A stretch of 25,880 nucleotides of DNA from an uncultured Collinsella sp. (lineage in GTDB: Bacteria; Actinomycetota; Coriobacteriia; Coriobacteriales; Coriobacteriaceae). The notes beneath the pieces were generated by a model. It saw only the letters and a program-made list of their open reading frames with translations, was not told the DNA's origin and searched no databases. Position 1 is the first letter of the stretch, and the number at the start of each line of letters is the position of its first letter. The stretch lies in the NCBI GenBank assembly GCA_902470095.1, contig CABRFG010000033.1, positions 1 to 25,880 of the forward strand, given 5' to 3'. Both the position numbers and the translations under genes were made by a program. Of this stretch, positions 8,042 through 16,682 are shown one piece after another.

Positions 8042-8838
8042 AGCATCACGCCGATCGCAGCATGGCGCCCACAGGTGCCGTCCTCGTTACGGTAGGAATA
8101 AAAGCGGTCGTTCTGACGCACAGTCGAAAGCTGGGTATCCACGATATTATCCGCGTCGACACCGACATCTACCAGCGCCTCGCGAATGGCAGCGGAAAGA
8201 TCGAGCATGCGAGAGGCACTCGCATCGATGCAAGAGAACTCGGCGGCAAAGCGATCCATGAGTTCCTGGGATACCTCATATTCGTCACCCAAGATATGGG
8301 GGCCGATATAGGCGGAAACGTTGCTCGCATCGCAGCCGGCAGCATCGCAAAGCGCCTGGCACGCCTTGGCAGAAATACGTGCAATCGTGCCCTTCCAACC
8401 GGAGTGCACCACGGCAAATCCGCCAGGGGCCACCAGCACCACGGGAACGCAGTCGGCAAAGCAGAGCAGCACGGGCACGTTATGCGCCGTGCAGACGATG
8501 GCATCACAGCCCTCGGCAATCTGCTCGCGAATGTTCTCGAGATCGTCGGCGCCGTTCGAGGTCACCGCAACGATATGATCACCATGGACCTGATTGGGAA
8601 CGAGCAGGTTGTGCTCGCACTCGGCGGCACCCATAGCTTCGAGCGCACGACGACGATTTTCTTGAACAGCAAAGGGGTCATCGCCAACATGCGAGCCCAA
8701 GTTGAGTGAGGAGTACGCATCTTCGGAAACGCCACCGGCGCGCTCGGTGAAGGCAAAGCGAACATCGGATGTCGCGCCCTCCACCAACGTAACTCCATCA
8801 TGGTCGACACGCGAAACGTTGTCCGCACGTGCTGCCAT
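8038..8838 (-). CDS. pgeF: Peptidoglycan editing factor PgeF (YfiH/laccase-domain family)
   Basis: A 266-residue protein of the DUF152/laccase-domain family. E. coli PgeF prevents mis-incorporation of L-Ser into peptidoglycan stem peptides, while other family members act as purine nucleoside phosphorylases or adenosine deaminases. The likely metal-binding triad is present: H85 (VPNQVHGDHI), C130 (CFADCVPVVLV) and H145 (FAVVHSGWKG). The start is ATG 8838, with AGGAGG at 8846-8851 (7-base spacer); an upstream in-frame TTG at 8859 lies before that site. It is the first gene of its unit, directly after the ftsZ terminator, which is the usual place for this gene. Its usual successor yggS has been displaced by pst genes. 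Confidence 0.92.
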   Translation of the reverse strand: MAARADNVSRVDHDGVTLVEGATSDVRFAFTERAGGVSEDAYSSLNLGSHVGDDPFAVQENRRRALEAMGAAECEHNLLVPNQVHGDHIVAVTSNGADDLENIREQIAEGCDAIVCTAHNVPVLLCFADCVPVVLVAPGGFAVVHSGWKGTIARISAKACQALCDAAGCDASNVSAYIGPHILGDEYEVSQELMDRFAAEFSCIDASASRMLDLSAAIREALVDVGVDADNIVDTQLSTVRQNDRFYSYRNEDGTCGRHAAIGVML

Positions 8839-8884
8839 ACTAAAGCCTCCTAATAACACAAGTACCGCGGCATCGCCGCTACAG

Positions 8885-8925
8885 CCCGCGTTTATACGGC
8901 TGTCATACTTCTCTAAAAGGATACC
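8885..8925 (-). promoter_or_regulatory. Candidate promoter for pgeF-pst-divIVA unit
   Basis: On the - strand a -10-like TATAAA lies near 8890-8895, in the sequence GCCGTATAAACG, 52 bases or more upstream of the pgeF start. No good -35 is seen at 17 bases. A promoter is expected here, because the ftsZ terminator lies just upstream, but the exact site is uncertain. Confidence 0.3.
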
Positions 8926-8990
8926 TGCTGCGCTGGAGGCAATCGTAAAGGGAACGTAAAGAGATTGGAGGTTCTAGTTTACAAAGTCGA

Positions 8991-9022
8991 AATAAAAAGG
9001 GCGCGTCCATACGGACACGCCC
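8991..9022 (-). terminator. Rho-independent terminator after ftsZ
   Basis: The - strand stem GGGCGTGTCC/GGACGCGCCC (8999-9022; 10 bp, one wobble, 4-base loop) is followed by TTTTTATT. It starts 27 bases after the ftsZ stop and marks the end of the mraZ-to-ftsZ transcript. Confidence 0.9.
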
Positions 9023-9048
9023 CTGTGCACAACAATGCAAAGAACGAC

Positions 9049-10203
9049 TTAGAAGCTACCGCGCTTCAGGAAGTCGGGAAGCTCGAACTGATCGTTGCCG
9101 AAGTTAGGAAGCTCGGTGCCACCGACGTTGCGGGTCGGAGCGGCCTGAGCCGGGCTCGTGGCCGGAGCGGTGCGCTGCGGCTCAGCGGAGGCAGCGGCCT
9201 TGCTCTGAGACTGCTGAGCAGCAAAGAGCTCGTCCTGACGGTTGACGTTGGAGTCGGAGAAGCCCGTAGCGATGACGGTGATACGCACCTGATCGCCCAG
9301 GGACTCGTCGACAACGGTACCGAAGATGATGTTGGCCTCGGGGTCGACGGCGTTGGCGACAACGTCGGCGGCGTCGCTGATCTCCTGGATGCCCAGGTCC
9401 TTGGAACCGGCGATGGAGAGCAGCACGCGCGTGGCACCATCGATGGAGCTCTCGAGCAGCGGGCTGGAGATGGCCTGCTGGGCAGCGTCGACGGCACGGG
9501 TATCCCCAGAAGAGGTACCGATACCCATCATGGCGGTACCGGCCTGCTTCATGATGGTCTTAACATCGGCGAAGTCCAGGTTGATGATACCGGGGACGGT
9601 GATGAGGTCGGTGATGCCCTGGGTGCCCTGGGAAAGGACGCCATCGGCAATCGCGAAGGCCTCGAGCATGGTGGTCTTCTTCTCGGCGATGTCGAGCAGC
9701 TTATCGTTAGGGATGACGATCATGGTGTCGACGCAATCGGAGAGGGTCTTGATGCCCTCCTCGGCGCTCTTCTTGCGCTTGCGGCCCTCGAAGGTGAAGG
9801 GCTTGGTCACGACGGCGACGGTCAGCGCACCGACCTCGTTCATCGCGATATCGGCAACGATGGGAGCAGCGCCGGTACCGGTGCCACCGCCCTCGCCGCA
9901 GGTGATGAACACCATGTCGGCGCCAGCGAGCGCCTCGGCAATGTCGTCGCGGGACTCATCGGCAGCCTTGCGGCCAACCTCGGGGTTGGCGCCGGCGCCC
10001 AGGCCGCGGGTAAGGTCGGTGCCGATGTGCACCTTGATATCGGCATCAGAGATCGCGAGTGCCTGAGCATCGGTGTTGATGGCAACAAACTCGACGCCGC
10101 GGATGCCCTCTTCGATCATTCGATTGACCGCGTTGGTACCGCCGCCGCCGACGCCGACCACCTTAATGACGGCAAGGTAGTTGTTGATCTCTGTCTCGTG
10201 CAT
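9049..10203 (-). CDS. ftsZ: Cell division GTPase FtsZ
   Basis: A 384-residue tubulin homologue that polymerises into the Z-ring. The GTP-binding domain has VGVGGGGTNAVNRMI near residues 16-30, the tubulin signature GEGGGTGTGAAP around 103-114, and the T7 synergy loop NLDFADVKTIM at 208-218. The variable Ala/Gln/Pro linker spans about 325-370, and the conserved C-terminal peptide ELPDFLKRGSF ends the protein. That peptide is the docking site for membrane tethers, here most likely SepF. The start is ATG 10203, with GGAGG at 10210-10214 (6-base spacer); the longer in-frame option at 10233 has no such site. The 199-base upstream gap is AT-rich and probably holds a dedicated promoter. Confidence 0.97.
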   Translation of the reverse strand: MHETEINNYLAVIKVVGVGGGGTNAVNRMIEEGIRGVEFVAINTDAQALAISDADIKVHIGTDLTRGLGAGANPEVGRKAADESRDDIAEALAGADMVFITCGEGGGTGTGAAPIVADIAMNEVGALTVAVVTKPFTFEGRKRKKSAEEGIKTLSDCVDTMIVIPNDKLLDIAEKKTTMLEAFAIADGVLSQGTQGITDLITVPGIINLDFADVKTIMKQAGTAMMGIGTSSGDTRAVDAAQQAISSPLLESSIDGATRVLLSIAGSKDLGIQEISDAADVVANAVDPEANIIFGTVVDESLGDQVRITVIATGFSDSNVNRQDELFAAQQSQSKAAASAEPQRTAPATSPAQAAPTRNVGGTELPNFGNDQFELPDFLKRGSF

Positions 10204-10229
10204 GTCGGTCCTCCGAACAAAGGTTATAG

Positions 10230-10380
10230 CCATAGCATGGGTCGACCCCTGCGCACATTAACCTTCAGGTTGAAAGTAAATGCAAAGGTAAACCGTATTA
10301 TGTTTGCACATTATGAACGTATCAGTCAAATAATTGACCGTGAAAACCAAACAAACCAGATAAACGGCGTGGTATGGCCC
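10230..10380 (-). promoter_or_regulatory. Probable ftsZ promoter region
   Basis: This gap between ftsQ and ftsZ is AT-rich in an otherwise G+C-rich window. One candidate pair on the - strand is TTGCAT (10280-10285) and GTTAAT (10257-10262), with a 17-base spacer. Other -10-like CATAAT sequences occur near 10300-10320. I cannot choose between them. The dyad at 10258-10273 overlaps the first candidate's -10. Confidence 0.4.
10258..10273. promoter_or_regulatory. Dyad shared with the mraZ upstream region (copy 1)
   Basis: TTAACCTTCAGGTTGA is an imperfect palindrome with 7-base arms, one mismatched pair and a 2-base centre. It matches the sequence at 24781-24796 in 14 of 16 positions. It lies 55-70 bases upstream of the ftsZ start and overlaps a possible -10 element, where a repressor site would be expected. 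The binding protein is unknown. Confidence 0.5.
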
Positions 10381-10402
10381 CTCAACAAAGCATCAACCAG
10401 CG

Positions 10403-11659
10403 CTACGAGGTCGGAGCGTTCCTAAATGTATAGTTACCCGGAGAACGCACATTGATATACGTTACGCCCTCTACCTGCGAAAGCAGCTTGGTGACTACGC
10501 GCTCCTTCTTGACGATATCGTTCGAATCGCCCAGCGACACCTCAATGCCGTTATTGAGGTTTGCCGAGATGGCTTCGACCGAAGGCGTGGAAATATCCTT
10601 GACTTGTCCCAAGAACTCGCTCGAAAAACCACGCACATAATCCAAGCCAGCCTTAACGGCCTTGGAGCTCACCGCCTGGCCGGAAACCGGAGCGACATCC
10701 GCCGAGACATCAGTCAACAACACCGCGCCATAGTGCTTAGCGAGCGCCAGCGCGGCATCAATGCCGGTCAGGGTATTTGAGCCCTGCCCCGTCGTGATGA
10801 CGTTGCCCTGGTCATCCACTTCGACCGACGTCGACAGCGGGGCGATCCAGGTGTCATCATCCCCGATGGCCCAGGCAAGGTCATCGGAGCTGATATAGGC
10901 AATTGCGATGACCTTGCACTCCATAGGCGTAATGATGAGCGTATGCGGGAACTGACGCTGGACATCCACGCCCGAGACCCACGGGTTCTGCTTGAGGTCC
11001 TCGGTAATCTGGTCGGGATCGACGTTAAAAAGCGATGTTCCCTCGGGCAAATCGATCAGCTGGATAGCATCGTGCTTCGTCACATGCTCGCTGCCTTGAA
11101 TCTGAATATCAGTGGCGGTAAACAATCCAGAGTTGATCACCACGATGGCAACGACGACGAACACGGCCAAGACGGCCAGAACGCCGCCCACGATTTTGCC
11201 TTTGCCTGTAACGAGAGAAGCGGCGTCTGACGTTTTATTTGCCATCGCCCCAAGTGAAGACAACGGGTTGACGCCTTTTTTACCCGAAGGCTTCTTGGCG
11301 GTAGCCGGCACCGATGTCAGCGAGCGCGGTTTCGATGCGCCCAGCGTGCGACCCGGACGCGCCGCCTTAGTTCCCGTCGAGGGCTTAGGAGTTGCCATGG
11401 GACGGGCAGGCTTGGCGCCCATAACAGGCTTAGGCGTCACCGAGGAACGCGAGGACTTTTTTGCGGCCGGACGATTACCGAGCTGAGAGCCGACGACCGG
11501 ACGCCCGGCCTGTCGAGCATGCCCGACAGACTTAGAGTGCGCGACGGTATTGCGTTGAGGTTTGGCAGGCGCGCCGGAACGCCCTCCGGCGCGGCGGAAG
11601 GTAGGTTTCGATGCTCTAGAAGCCGAGGAATTTAACTTCCGGTCTGAGCTCGATGCCAT
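10403..11659 (-). CDS. ftsQ: Cell division protein FtsQ (POTRA domain), long basic N-terminus
   Basis: A 418-residue bitopic divisome protein that links the FtsL-containing regulatory complex to septal synthesis. Residues 1-156 form a low-complexity cytoplasmic region rich in Ala, Pro, Ser, Lys and Arg; I count 32 Lys/Arg and only two acidic residues. One membrane helix spans about 157-176. The POTRA domain follows at about 180-255 (FTATDIQIQGSEHVTKHDAIQLIDL, then NPWVSGVDVQRQFPHTLIITPME), and then the FtsQ beta domain. GGGAGG lies just upstream of ATG 11659. The start overlaps the murB 3' end by 44 bases. The DivIB/FtsQ family of Gram-positives has similar architecture, but this tail is unusually long. 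Confidence 0.92.
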   Translation of the reverse strand: MASSSDRKLNSSASRASKPTFRRAGGRSGAPAKPQRNTVAHSKSVGHARQAGRPVVGSQLGNRPAAKKSSRSSVTPKPVMGAKPARPMATPKPSTGTKAARPGRTLGASKPRSLTSVPATAKKPSGKKGVNPLSSLGAMANKTSDAASLVTGKGKIVGGVLAVLAVFVVVAIVVINSGLFTATDIQIQGSEHVTKHDAIQLIDLPEGTSLFNVDPDQITEDLKQNPWVSGVDVQRQFPHTLIITPMECKVIAIAYISSDDLAWAIGDDDTWIAPLSTSVEVDDQGNVITTGQGSNTLTGIDAALALAKHYGAVLLTDVSADVAPVSGQAVSSKAVKAGLDYVRGFSSEFLGQVKDISTPSVEAISANLNNGIEVSLGDSNDIVKKERVVTKLLSQVEGVTYINVRSPGNYTFRNAPTS

Positions 11660-12527
11660 ACGCCTCCCTCACCTTTCCGTGCACATGTCTGATAACCGCG
11701 GCAACGTCATCGGCCGAGGCAGTTCCGTTATTAACGATAAAATTAGCGTGAACGGGCGAAACTTCCGCGCCGCCAATCGAAAAACCCTTTAATCCACAAT
11801 CCTCGATAAGCTTGCCCACACTCGCATCGGGCGGGTTGCGAAAGACTGACCCGCAGGATGCGCGACCCATGGGCTGCGTACGCTTGCGCCTCGTCAGGTA
11901 CCGTTCCATGCGCTCGCGAATGTCGGCCTTGGGCGCCGGTTTAAGCTTGAGCACGCACTCGAGGATGATCTCATTGCGGGGAAGGCTACATTCGCGGTAG
12001 CCCCAAGTGATCTCGGACCCCGCATAATGCTTGATACCAGATGCCGGGTCAAACGTTACGACATCCTCAACCAGCGAGCCAATCCACTCGGTCCGTGTGC
12101 CTGCATTCATAGATATCGCACCGCCAACCGAGCCAGGGATGCCAACGGCAAACTCAAGGCCCGAGAGGCTACGCGACAGGGCATCGTTGACCAGGCGCGC
12201 AAACATCACGCCCGCACCGACCGTCAGCGTACAACCGTCATCGGCAACAACCGTGCGCTGAAACTCACGTCCGAGCGAAATGACGGCACCGCGATAACCG
12301 CCATCGGCAACCAGCAGATTGGAGCCCTTGCCGATGATGACCCACGGCACCTGCTCGCGATCGAGCACCGCCACGGCGCGGCGGAGGGCATGATAGCTAT
12401 GGCACGTCACAAAGAGGTCGGCCTTGCCGCCGATACGATAGCTCGTATGACGCGCAAGGCGCTCGTCCTCGATCACATCCGTGTCGATCATGCCCGAGAG
12501 CGCCATGACGGCGTTAAACAGACCCAT
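11616..12527 (-). CDS. murB: UDP-N-acetylmuramate dehydrogenase MurB
   Basis: A 303-residue FAD enzyme that reduces UDP-GlcNAc-enolpyruvate to UDP-MurNAc with NADPH. FAD-binding segments are HTSYRIGGKADLFV, IIGKGSNLLVADGGYRGAVI and GIPGSVGGAISMNAG. The catalytic serine region is SCGSVFRNPP, and the C-terminal GGAEVSPVHANFIVNNGTASADDV is typical of type II MurB. ATG 12527 lies 5 bases after the murC stop and has only a weak ribosome-binding site, so coupled translation from murC is likely. Confidence 0.96.
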   Translation of the reverse strand: MGLFNAVMALSGMIDTDVIEDERLARHTSYRIGGKADLFVTCHSYHALRRAVAVLDREQVPWVIIGKGSNLLVADGGYRGAVISLGREFQRTVVADDGCTLTVGAGVMFARLVNDALSRSLSGLEFAVGIPGSVGGAISMNAGTRTEWIGSLVEDVVTFDPASGIKHYAGSEITWGYRECSLPRNEIILECVLKLKPAPKADIRERMERYLTRRKRTQPMGRASCGSVFRNPPDASVGKLIEDCGLKGFSIGGAEVSPVHANFIVNNGTASADDVAAVIRHVHGKVREAYGIELRPEVKFLGF

Positions 12528-12532
12528 TAGAC

Positions 12533-13951
12533 TTAAGCGTCTTTCTTGGCAGTCAAATACTCGATAAACTCGGGGCCGACGGTCGTAACGTCACCGGCAC
12601 CCATAGTGAGCAGCAAGTCGCCCTCGCCCACCATCTGCTCGAGCTCCTGATTGAGCTCAAGACGGCTGGAGCAGTACACGACCTCCTTGCCAGGATGCTT
12701 GGCGCGCACGGTATCGGCGAGCATCTTAGAGGTAACACCCGGAATGGGCATCTCGCCAGCCGAGAACACATCAATCAGCAGCAGTTTATCGGCATTGGCA
12801 AATGCATCGGCAAAGTCGTCGCACAGGGCCTGCAGACGCGAATAACGGTGCGGCTGGAACACGACGTCGACATGCTTGTAGCCCAGCGACGAAGCGGCAG
12901 CAAGCGTCGCCTTGATCTCGGTGGGGTGATGGCCGTAATCATCAACCACGGTGATGCCATCGATATCGCCCACGTGGGTAAAGCGACGGCGGACGCCCTC
13001 AAAGCTCGAGAGCGCCTTGGCGGCGGCGTCGATGTCAAGGCCCAGGACATGGGCGACGGTGAGCACCGCCGTGGCGTTGAGCATGTTGTGGCGACCGGGA
13101 TTGCTCTTGATCTCCACGGCATGCTCAGTGCCATCCTCAAAGCGAACGATAAAGTCACTCTGGATGCCCTTGACATCCGGGTGCACGCAGACGATGTCGT
13201 TGCTCTCGGCAAAGCCGTAGGAAAGCACGTGACGGCCCGTCGACTTGGCGAGCTCGACCAGATGCGGGTCCTCACCGCAGACGATGACGGTGCCGTCCTC
13301 GCCCACCAGGCTCATGAATTTGGCGAAAGTTGCCTCGATCTCCTCGATACCCGAGTAGTGATCGAGGTGGTCGGCCTCGACGTTGGTCACAATGACCACG
13401 TTGGGGTTCAGGAACAGGAAGGAGCTGTCGGACTCGTCGGCCTCGGCGACAAAGTAGTCGCCCGAGCCGTTCTTGCCGTTCGTGTCATAGCCCTCGACGA
13501 TGCCACCGATCAGGAAGCTCGGATCCAGACCCATGCGGTCGAGCATGGTGGCGCACATCGAAGACGTGGTGGTCTTGCCATGCGTGCCGGCAACAGCGAC
13601 GGTGGTGTAGCCGTGGCCCAAAGCAGAGAGCATCTTGGCACGGGGCCACACGGGAATACCAAGCTCGCGAGCGCGCACGAGTTCAGGGTTGGACTCCGGA
13701 ATAGCGGTGGAGACAACAACCACGTCGGGCTTGACCTCGTCGATCGTGGCGGCCTCATGGCCCACATGCACCTTCACACCAGCGCGGGTAAGCTGGCGGA
13801 TATAACGTGACGTCTTAAGGTCGGAGCCGGTAACGGCATAACCGCGCTCGTGCAGAACGAGGGCGATGCCGCTCATGCCGGCGCCGCCGATACCGATAAA
13901 GTGGGCGCTCTTAAACTCGGGCGCGGAGGTTGCGGTCTGGGAATCAGCCAT
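12533..13951 (-). CDS. murC: UDP-N-acetylmuramate-L-alanine ligase MurC
   Basis: A 472-residue ATP-dependent ligase that adds L-Ala to UDP-MurNAc. The N-terminal Rossmann domain has HFIGIGGAGMSGIA (about residues 17-30), the ATP loop AGTHGKTTTSSM is at about 121-132, and the Mur-ligase EADESDSSFL, NVEADHLDHYSG and DDYGHHPTEIKATL motifs follow. The start is ATG 13951 (MADSQT), which has AAGGAG 11 bases upstream. A GTG at 13978 lies before that site and would add nine unlikely residues. A 97-base gap separates it from murG. Confidence 0.96.
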   Translation of the reverse strand: MADSQTATSAPEFKSAHFIGIGGAGMSGIALVLHERGYAVTGSDLKTSRYIRQLTRAGVKVHVGHEAATIDEVKPDVVVVSTAIPESNPELVRARELGIPVWPRAKMLSALGHGYTTVAVAGTHGKTTTSSMCATMLDRMGLDPSFLIGGIVEGYDTNGKNGSGDYFVAEADESDSSFLFLNPNVVIVTNVEADHLDHYSGIEEIEATFAKFMSLVGEDGTVIVCGEDPHLVELAKSTGRHVLSYGFAESNDIVCVHPDVKGIQSDFIVRFEDGTEHAVEIKSNPGRHNMLNATAVLTVAHVLGLDIDAAAKALSSFEGVRRRFTHVGDIDGITVVDDYGHHPTEIKATLAAASSLGYKHVDVVFQPHRYSRLQALCDDFADAFANADKLLLIDVFSAGEMPIPGVTSKMLADTVRAKHPGKEVVYCSSRLELNQELEQMVGEGDLLLTMGAGDVTTVGPEFIEYLTAKKDA

Positions 13952-14048
13952 GTGCTCGTGTACTCCTTGCGTAAACACTGCCTGTAACCCGTTAACTGTA
14001 CCGCACCTACCGCATCAGCGCGAGGGCGACCGACGATATCCCGTCTAA

Positions 14049-15164
14049 CTAACGCAAACCCTCTACCGCATCCGCCAGAAGAGCGGCGGCCCTATCCTGA
14101 GCCAGACCACGCGCCGCCTGACGCATGGCGTCGCGTGCCGCCGCGTCATCGACCAGGTGCAGCAGCTCATCGGCAAAGGCAGAACCGTCGATATCGGCAT
14201 CGGCGCAGAGCACGCCGGCCCCGGCGTCGACCAGATAACGGGCATTGGTGGTTTGGTGGTCGGCCGTCGCATGCGGGTACGGCACGAGCACCGAAGGCAC
14301 GGCGAGCGCAGCGATCTCGGCCACGCTCGATGCGCCCGAACGCGAGAGCACCAAATCGGCAGCAGCCAGCATATCGCCCATGTTGTCGATGTAAGGCTGG
14401 ACGCGGTAACGCTTCGCCTCCTCGGGCGTCAGCGCCAAAGCGCGCTCGGTCTCCTCAAAGCCGTCGGCACCAGTCGAATGCAACACATAGAGGTTCTTGC
14501 GCGAAAGCAGCTCGTTTTTGAGCGAAACCACGCGCTCGTTGAGGTGCTGGGCGCCAAGTGAACCGCCAAAGACGAGCAGCAGCGTAGCGTCCTCGGGAAC
14601 ACCAAGTGCCTTGCGGCCGCGAGCGCGATTGCCCTCGATCACCGAGCGACGTACGGGGTTACCGGTCATGAGCACGTGGTCAGGGTCACCTTCGCGCTCA
14701 AAGACCGAACGCGCTGCCGGCACCGAGATGCACACGCGGGCGGCGTGGGAGTTCATCATCTTGTTGGCCAGGCCCGGAACAGAGTTCTGCTCATGCAGCA
14801 GATACGGAACGCCCGCGCCCTTGCACCACCCCAGCAGCGGAACCTCGACATAGGCACCAAAACCGATGGCGGCATCGGGCTTGCCGACCTTTGAGAAATG
14901 ACTGGCGATCGCACGCTTGGCCTTGTTGACACGCCACAGCGAGGTCAGCGCCGTCCAAGGGCGGGAGCGGTCGAAGCCCGTGACCGTAATGGGCACAAAA
15001 TCAAACCCAGCCTCGGGGACCAGACGACCCTCGAGCTTGCGCGACTGGCCCACGAACACAACGCGGTGGCCACGGTCACGCAGCTCTTCGGCCAAGGCGA
15101 GCGCGGGGTTGATGTGTCCTGCCGTTCCGCCGGCTGCAATAGCAACGGTCATTTTATCGGTCAT
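14049..15164 (-). CDS. murG: UDP-GlcNAc:lipid I GlcNAc transferase MurG
   Basis: A 371-residue peripheral membrane GT-B glycosyltransferase that converts lipid I to lipid II. The N-terminal glycine-rich loop GGTAGHINPALA (residues 12-23) is present, as are GFGAYVEVPLLG, LLHEQNSVPGLANK and VFGGSLGAQHLN, and the C-terminal donor-binding region SRSGASSVAEIAALAVPSVLVPYPHATADHQTTNA. ATG 15164 is preferred because GAAGGGA lies about 6 bases upstream; a GTG at 15182 precedes that site. The gene overlaps the ftsW 3' end by 11 bases, so the flippase/polymerase-side gene and MurG are translated together. Confidence 0.96.
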   Translation of the reverse strand: MTDKMTVAIAAGGTAGHINPALALAEELRDRGHRVVFVGQSRKLEGRLVPEAGFDFVPITVTGFDRSRPWTALTSLWRVNKAKRAIASHFSKVGKPDAAIGFGAYVEVPLLGWCKGAGVPYLLHEQNSVPGLANKMMNSHAARVCISVPAARSVFEREGDPDHVLMTGNPVRRSVIEGNRARGRKALGVPEDATLLLVFGGSLGAQHLNERVVSLKNELLSRKNLYVLHSTGADGFEETERALALTPEEAKRYRVQPYIDNMGDMLAAADLVLSRSGASSVAEIAALAVPSVLVPYPHATADHQTTNARYLVDAGAGVLCADADIDGSAFADELLHLVDDAAARDAMRQAARGLAQDRAAALLADAVEGLR

Positions 15165-16674
15165 GGTAGTCCCTTCGTACACGCGGTCCCTGGTCGTCGG
15201 TGCGCAGACGTGCCGACGGGTCCGAGTTCAAATCGATTCGATTATATCCGCCGCCCGCGTTGCGAGGGCTGGGGCGCTGCGGACGACCTTGCGGAGCCGT
15301 TCGCGGGCGTGGACGGGCTGCCGGCTCGGATGCAGAACCATCCAGAACGGTAAAGCCGCTACGCGAAGGTCGTTCACCGCGCACATGGGCCACGCCGGCG
15401 GTGCTCTCGTCCATAACGGCAAAGCTCTCACGGCGGCGGTCATACTCATCGCGGCGGGCGCTCTCGTACGAAACGCGCAGAATCAACCCGGCAAGCATAA
15501 GCGACACAATAATCGACGAACCGCCGTAGCTAATAAACGGCAACGGTTTGCCCGTCATGGGAAACACGTTGAGGATGCCCAGCGCGTTAATCAAAAACTG
15601 CACTGCGAGAATGACCGCGGAGCCAGACGCCATAAGCGCGCCCCGGCGATCGGTCGCCTGCTCGGCAATGCGAAACGCCGAGTAGATCAGCATCGCAAAC
15701 ACCAAGAAGAACAGCACGGTTCCGACAAAACCGACTTCCTCGCCAATGATGGCCAGGATGTAGTCATTGTGCGCCTCGGGCAGATACGAGTACTTCATGG
15801 TTGAGTTGCCGATGCCACGGCCGAACAGACCGCCCGAGGCAAAGGCCATAATGGCAAGCGTGGCCTGATAGCCGTCACCATACTCGTCGGCCCAAGGGTT
15901 CAAGGCAACCTGAATACGCACCATACGGTACGGCTCTGCGACAAGCGCAATCACGATCACGAGAATGCCGAAGAGTAGCACGCCGATGATAAATCTGGGG
16001 TCGAGACCCGCAAACAACGCCATGCACATGAGGGTCAACAGGATGATCAGGACAGTACCGAAATCGGGCTGGATAAAGATCAGAAAGAGCGAAATGCCCA
16101 GGTAGATGCCCATCTTGCGAAGGAATTCGTTGATGTTGCCACCGGGCGAAAAGAAGCGATCAAGCATGATGGCCGAATACGCAATGGCAAATGGCTTTAA
16201 AAACTCGGAAGGCTGGAACTGAATACCGGCGATGTTAAGCCAGCGCGTGGCGCCACGGCTGCCGCTGCCCACCAAGAACACCAGAAACAGTAGCCCTATC
16301 ATGCCTATGAGGAAGATCCTGAGCACATCCTCCCCAAACCAGCTGTCCGGCAAAACGCGCACGATGGCAATCAGCGCCAGAACACCGACCACGGCAAACG
16401 CGGCCTGTCGACCCAGAAAAAACGTCGCCGAGCCATTCTCGTGCAGCGCCTCGACCGAAGACGCCGAGTACACCATCAGCAGGCCAAAGCATACCAAGGT
16501 AAACAAGCAGGCCATGAATATCAAACGGGGGCGCATGATACGGGCGGGAACGCCGGCAATATAGCGTTCGCTAAACGACTGCCCGCCGCGGCTGGAACGC
16601 GGTGTGATACGACGTGAGGAAGCACGGTCCGAGTCGGGCCTCCTCATACCTTGTCGGGGGCTCTCCTCTCTCAC
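15154..16674 (-). CDS. ftsW: Septal peptidoglycan glycosyltransferase FtsW (SEDS family)
   Basis: A 506-residue polytopic SEDS protein that polymerises lipid II together with FtsI. A basic N-terminal stretch of about 45 residues precedes roughly ten membrane helices. Signatures include ANPWADEYGDGYQ-type periplasmic loop (NPWADEYGDGYQATLAI), GNSTMKYSYLPEAHNDYILAI (with the IGEE that follows) and the C-terminal GKPLPFISYGGSSII. Residues 407-506 are a charged, Arg/Pro-rich cytoplasmic tail. The GTG at 16674 has AGGGG about 5 bases upstream; the ATG at 16647 is an alternative with a more distant site. RodA is unlikely, given its place between murD and murG. Confidence 0.94.
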   Translation of the reverse strand: MREESPRQGMRRPDSDRASSRRITPRSSRGGQSFSERYIAGVPARIMRPRLIFMACLFTLVCFGLLMVYSASSVEALHENGSATFFLGRQAAFAVVGVLALIAIVRVLPDSWFGEDVLRIFLIGMIGLLFLVFLVGSGSRGATRWLNIAGIQFQPSEFLKPFAIAYSAIMLDRFFSPGGNINEFLRKMGIYLGISLFLIFIQPDFGTVLIILLTLMCMALFAGLDPRFIIGVLLFGILVIVIALVAEPYRMVRIQVALNPWADEYGDGYQATLAIMAFASGGLFGRGIGNSTMKYSYLPEAHNDYILAIIGEEVGFVGTVLFFLVFAMLIYSAFRIAEQATDRRGALMASGSAVILAVQFLINALGILNVFPMTGKPLPFISYGGSSIIVSLMLAGLILRVSYESARRDEYDRRRESFAVMDESTAGVAHVRGERPSRSGFTVLDGSASEPAARPRPRTAPQGRPQRPSPRNAGGGYNRIDLNSDPSARLRTDDQGPRVRRDYHDR

Positions 16675-16682
16675 CGCAACCC

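Noticed and set aside
8965..10425. Long + strand open frame of 486 codons opposite ftsZ
   Set aside because: It is a shadow frame created by high G+C and codon bias of ftsZ on the other strand; it has no ribosome-binding site, and its low-complexity Gly/Asp/His-rich protein matches no family I know.
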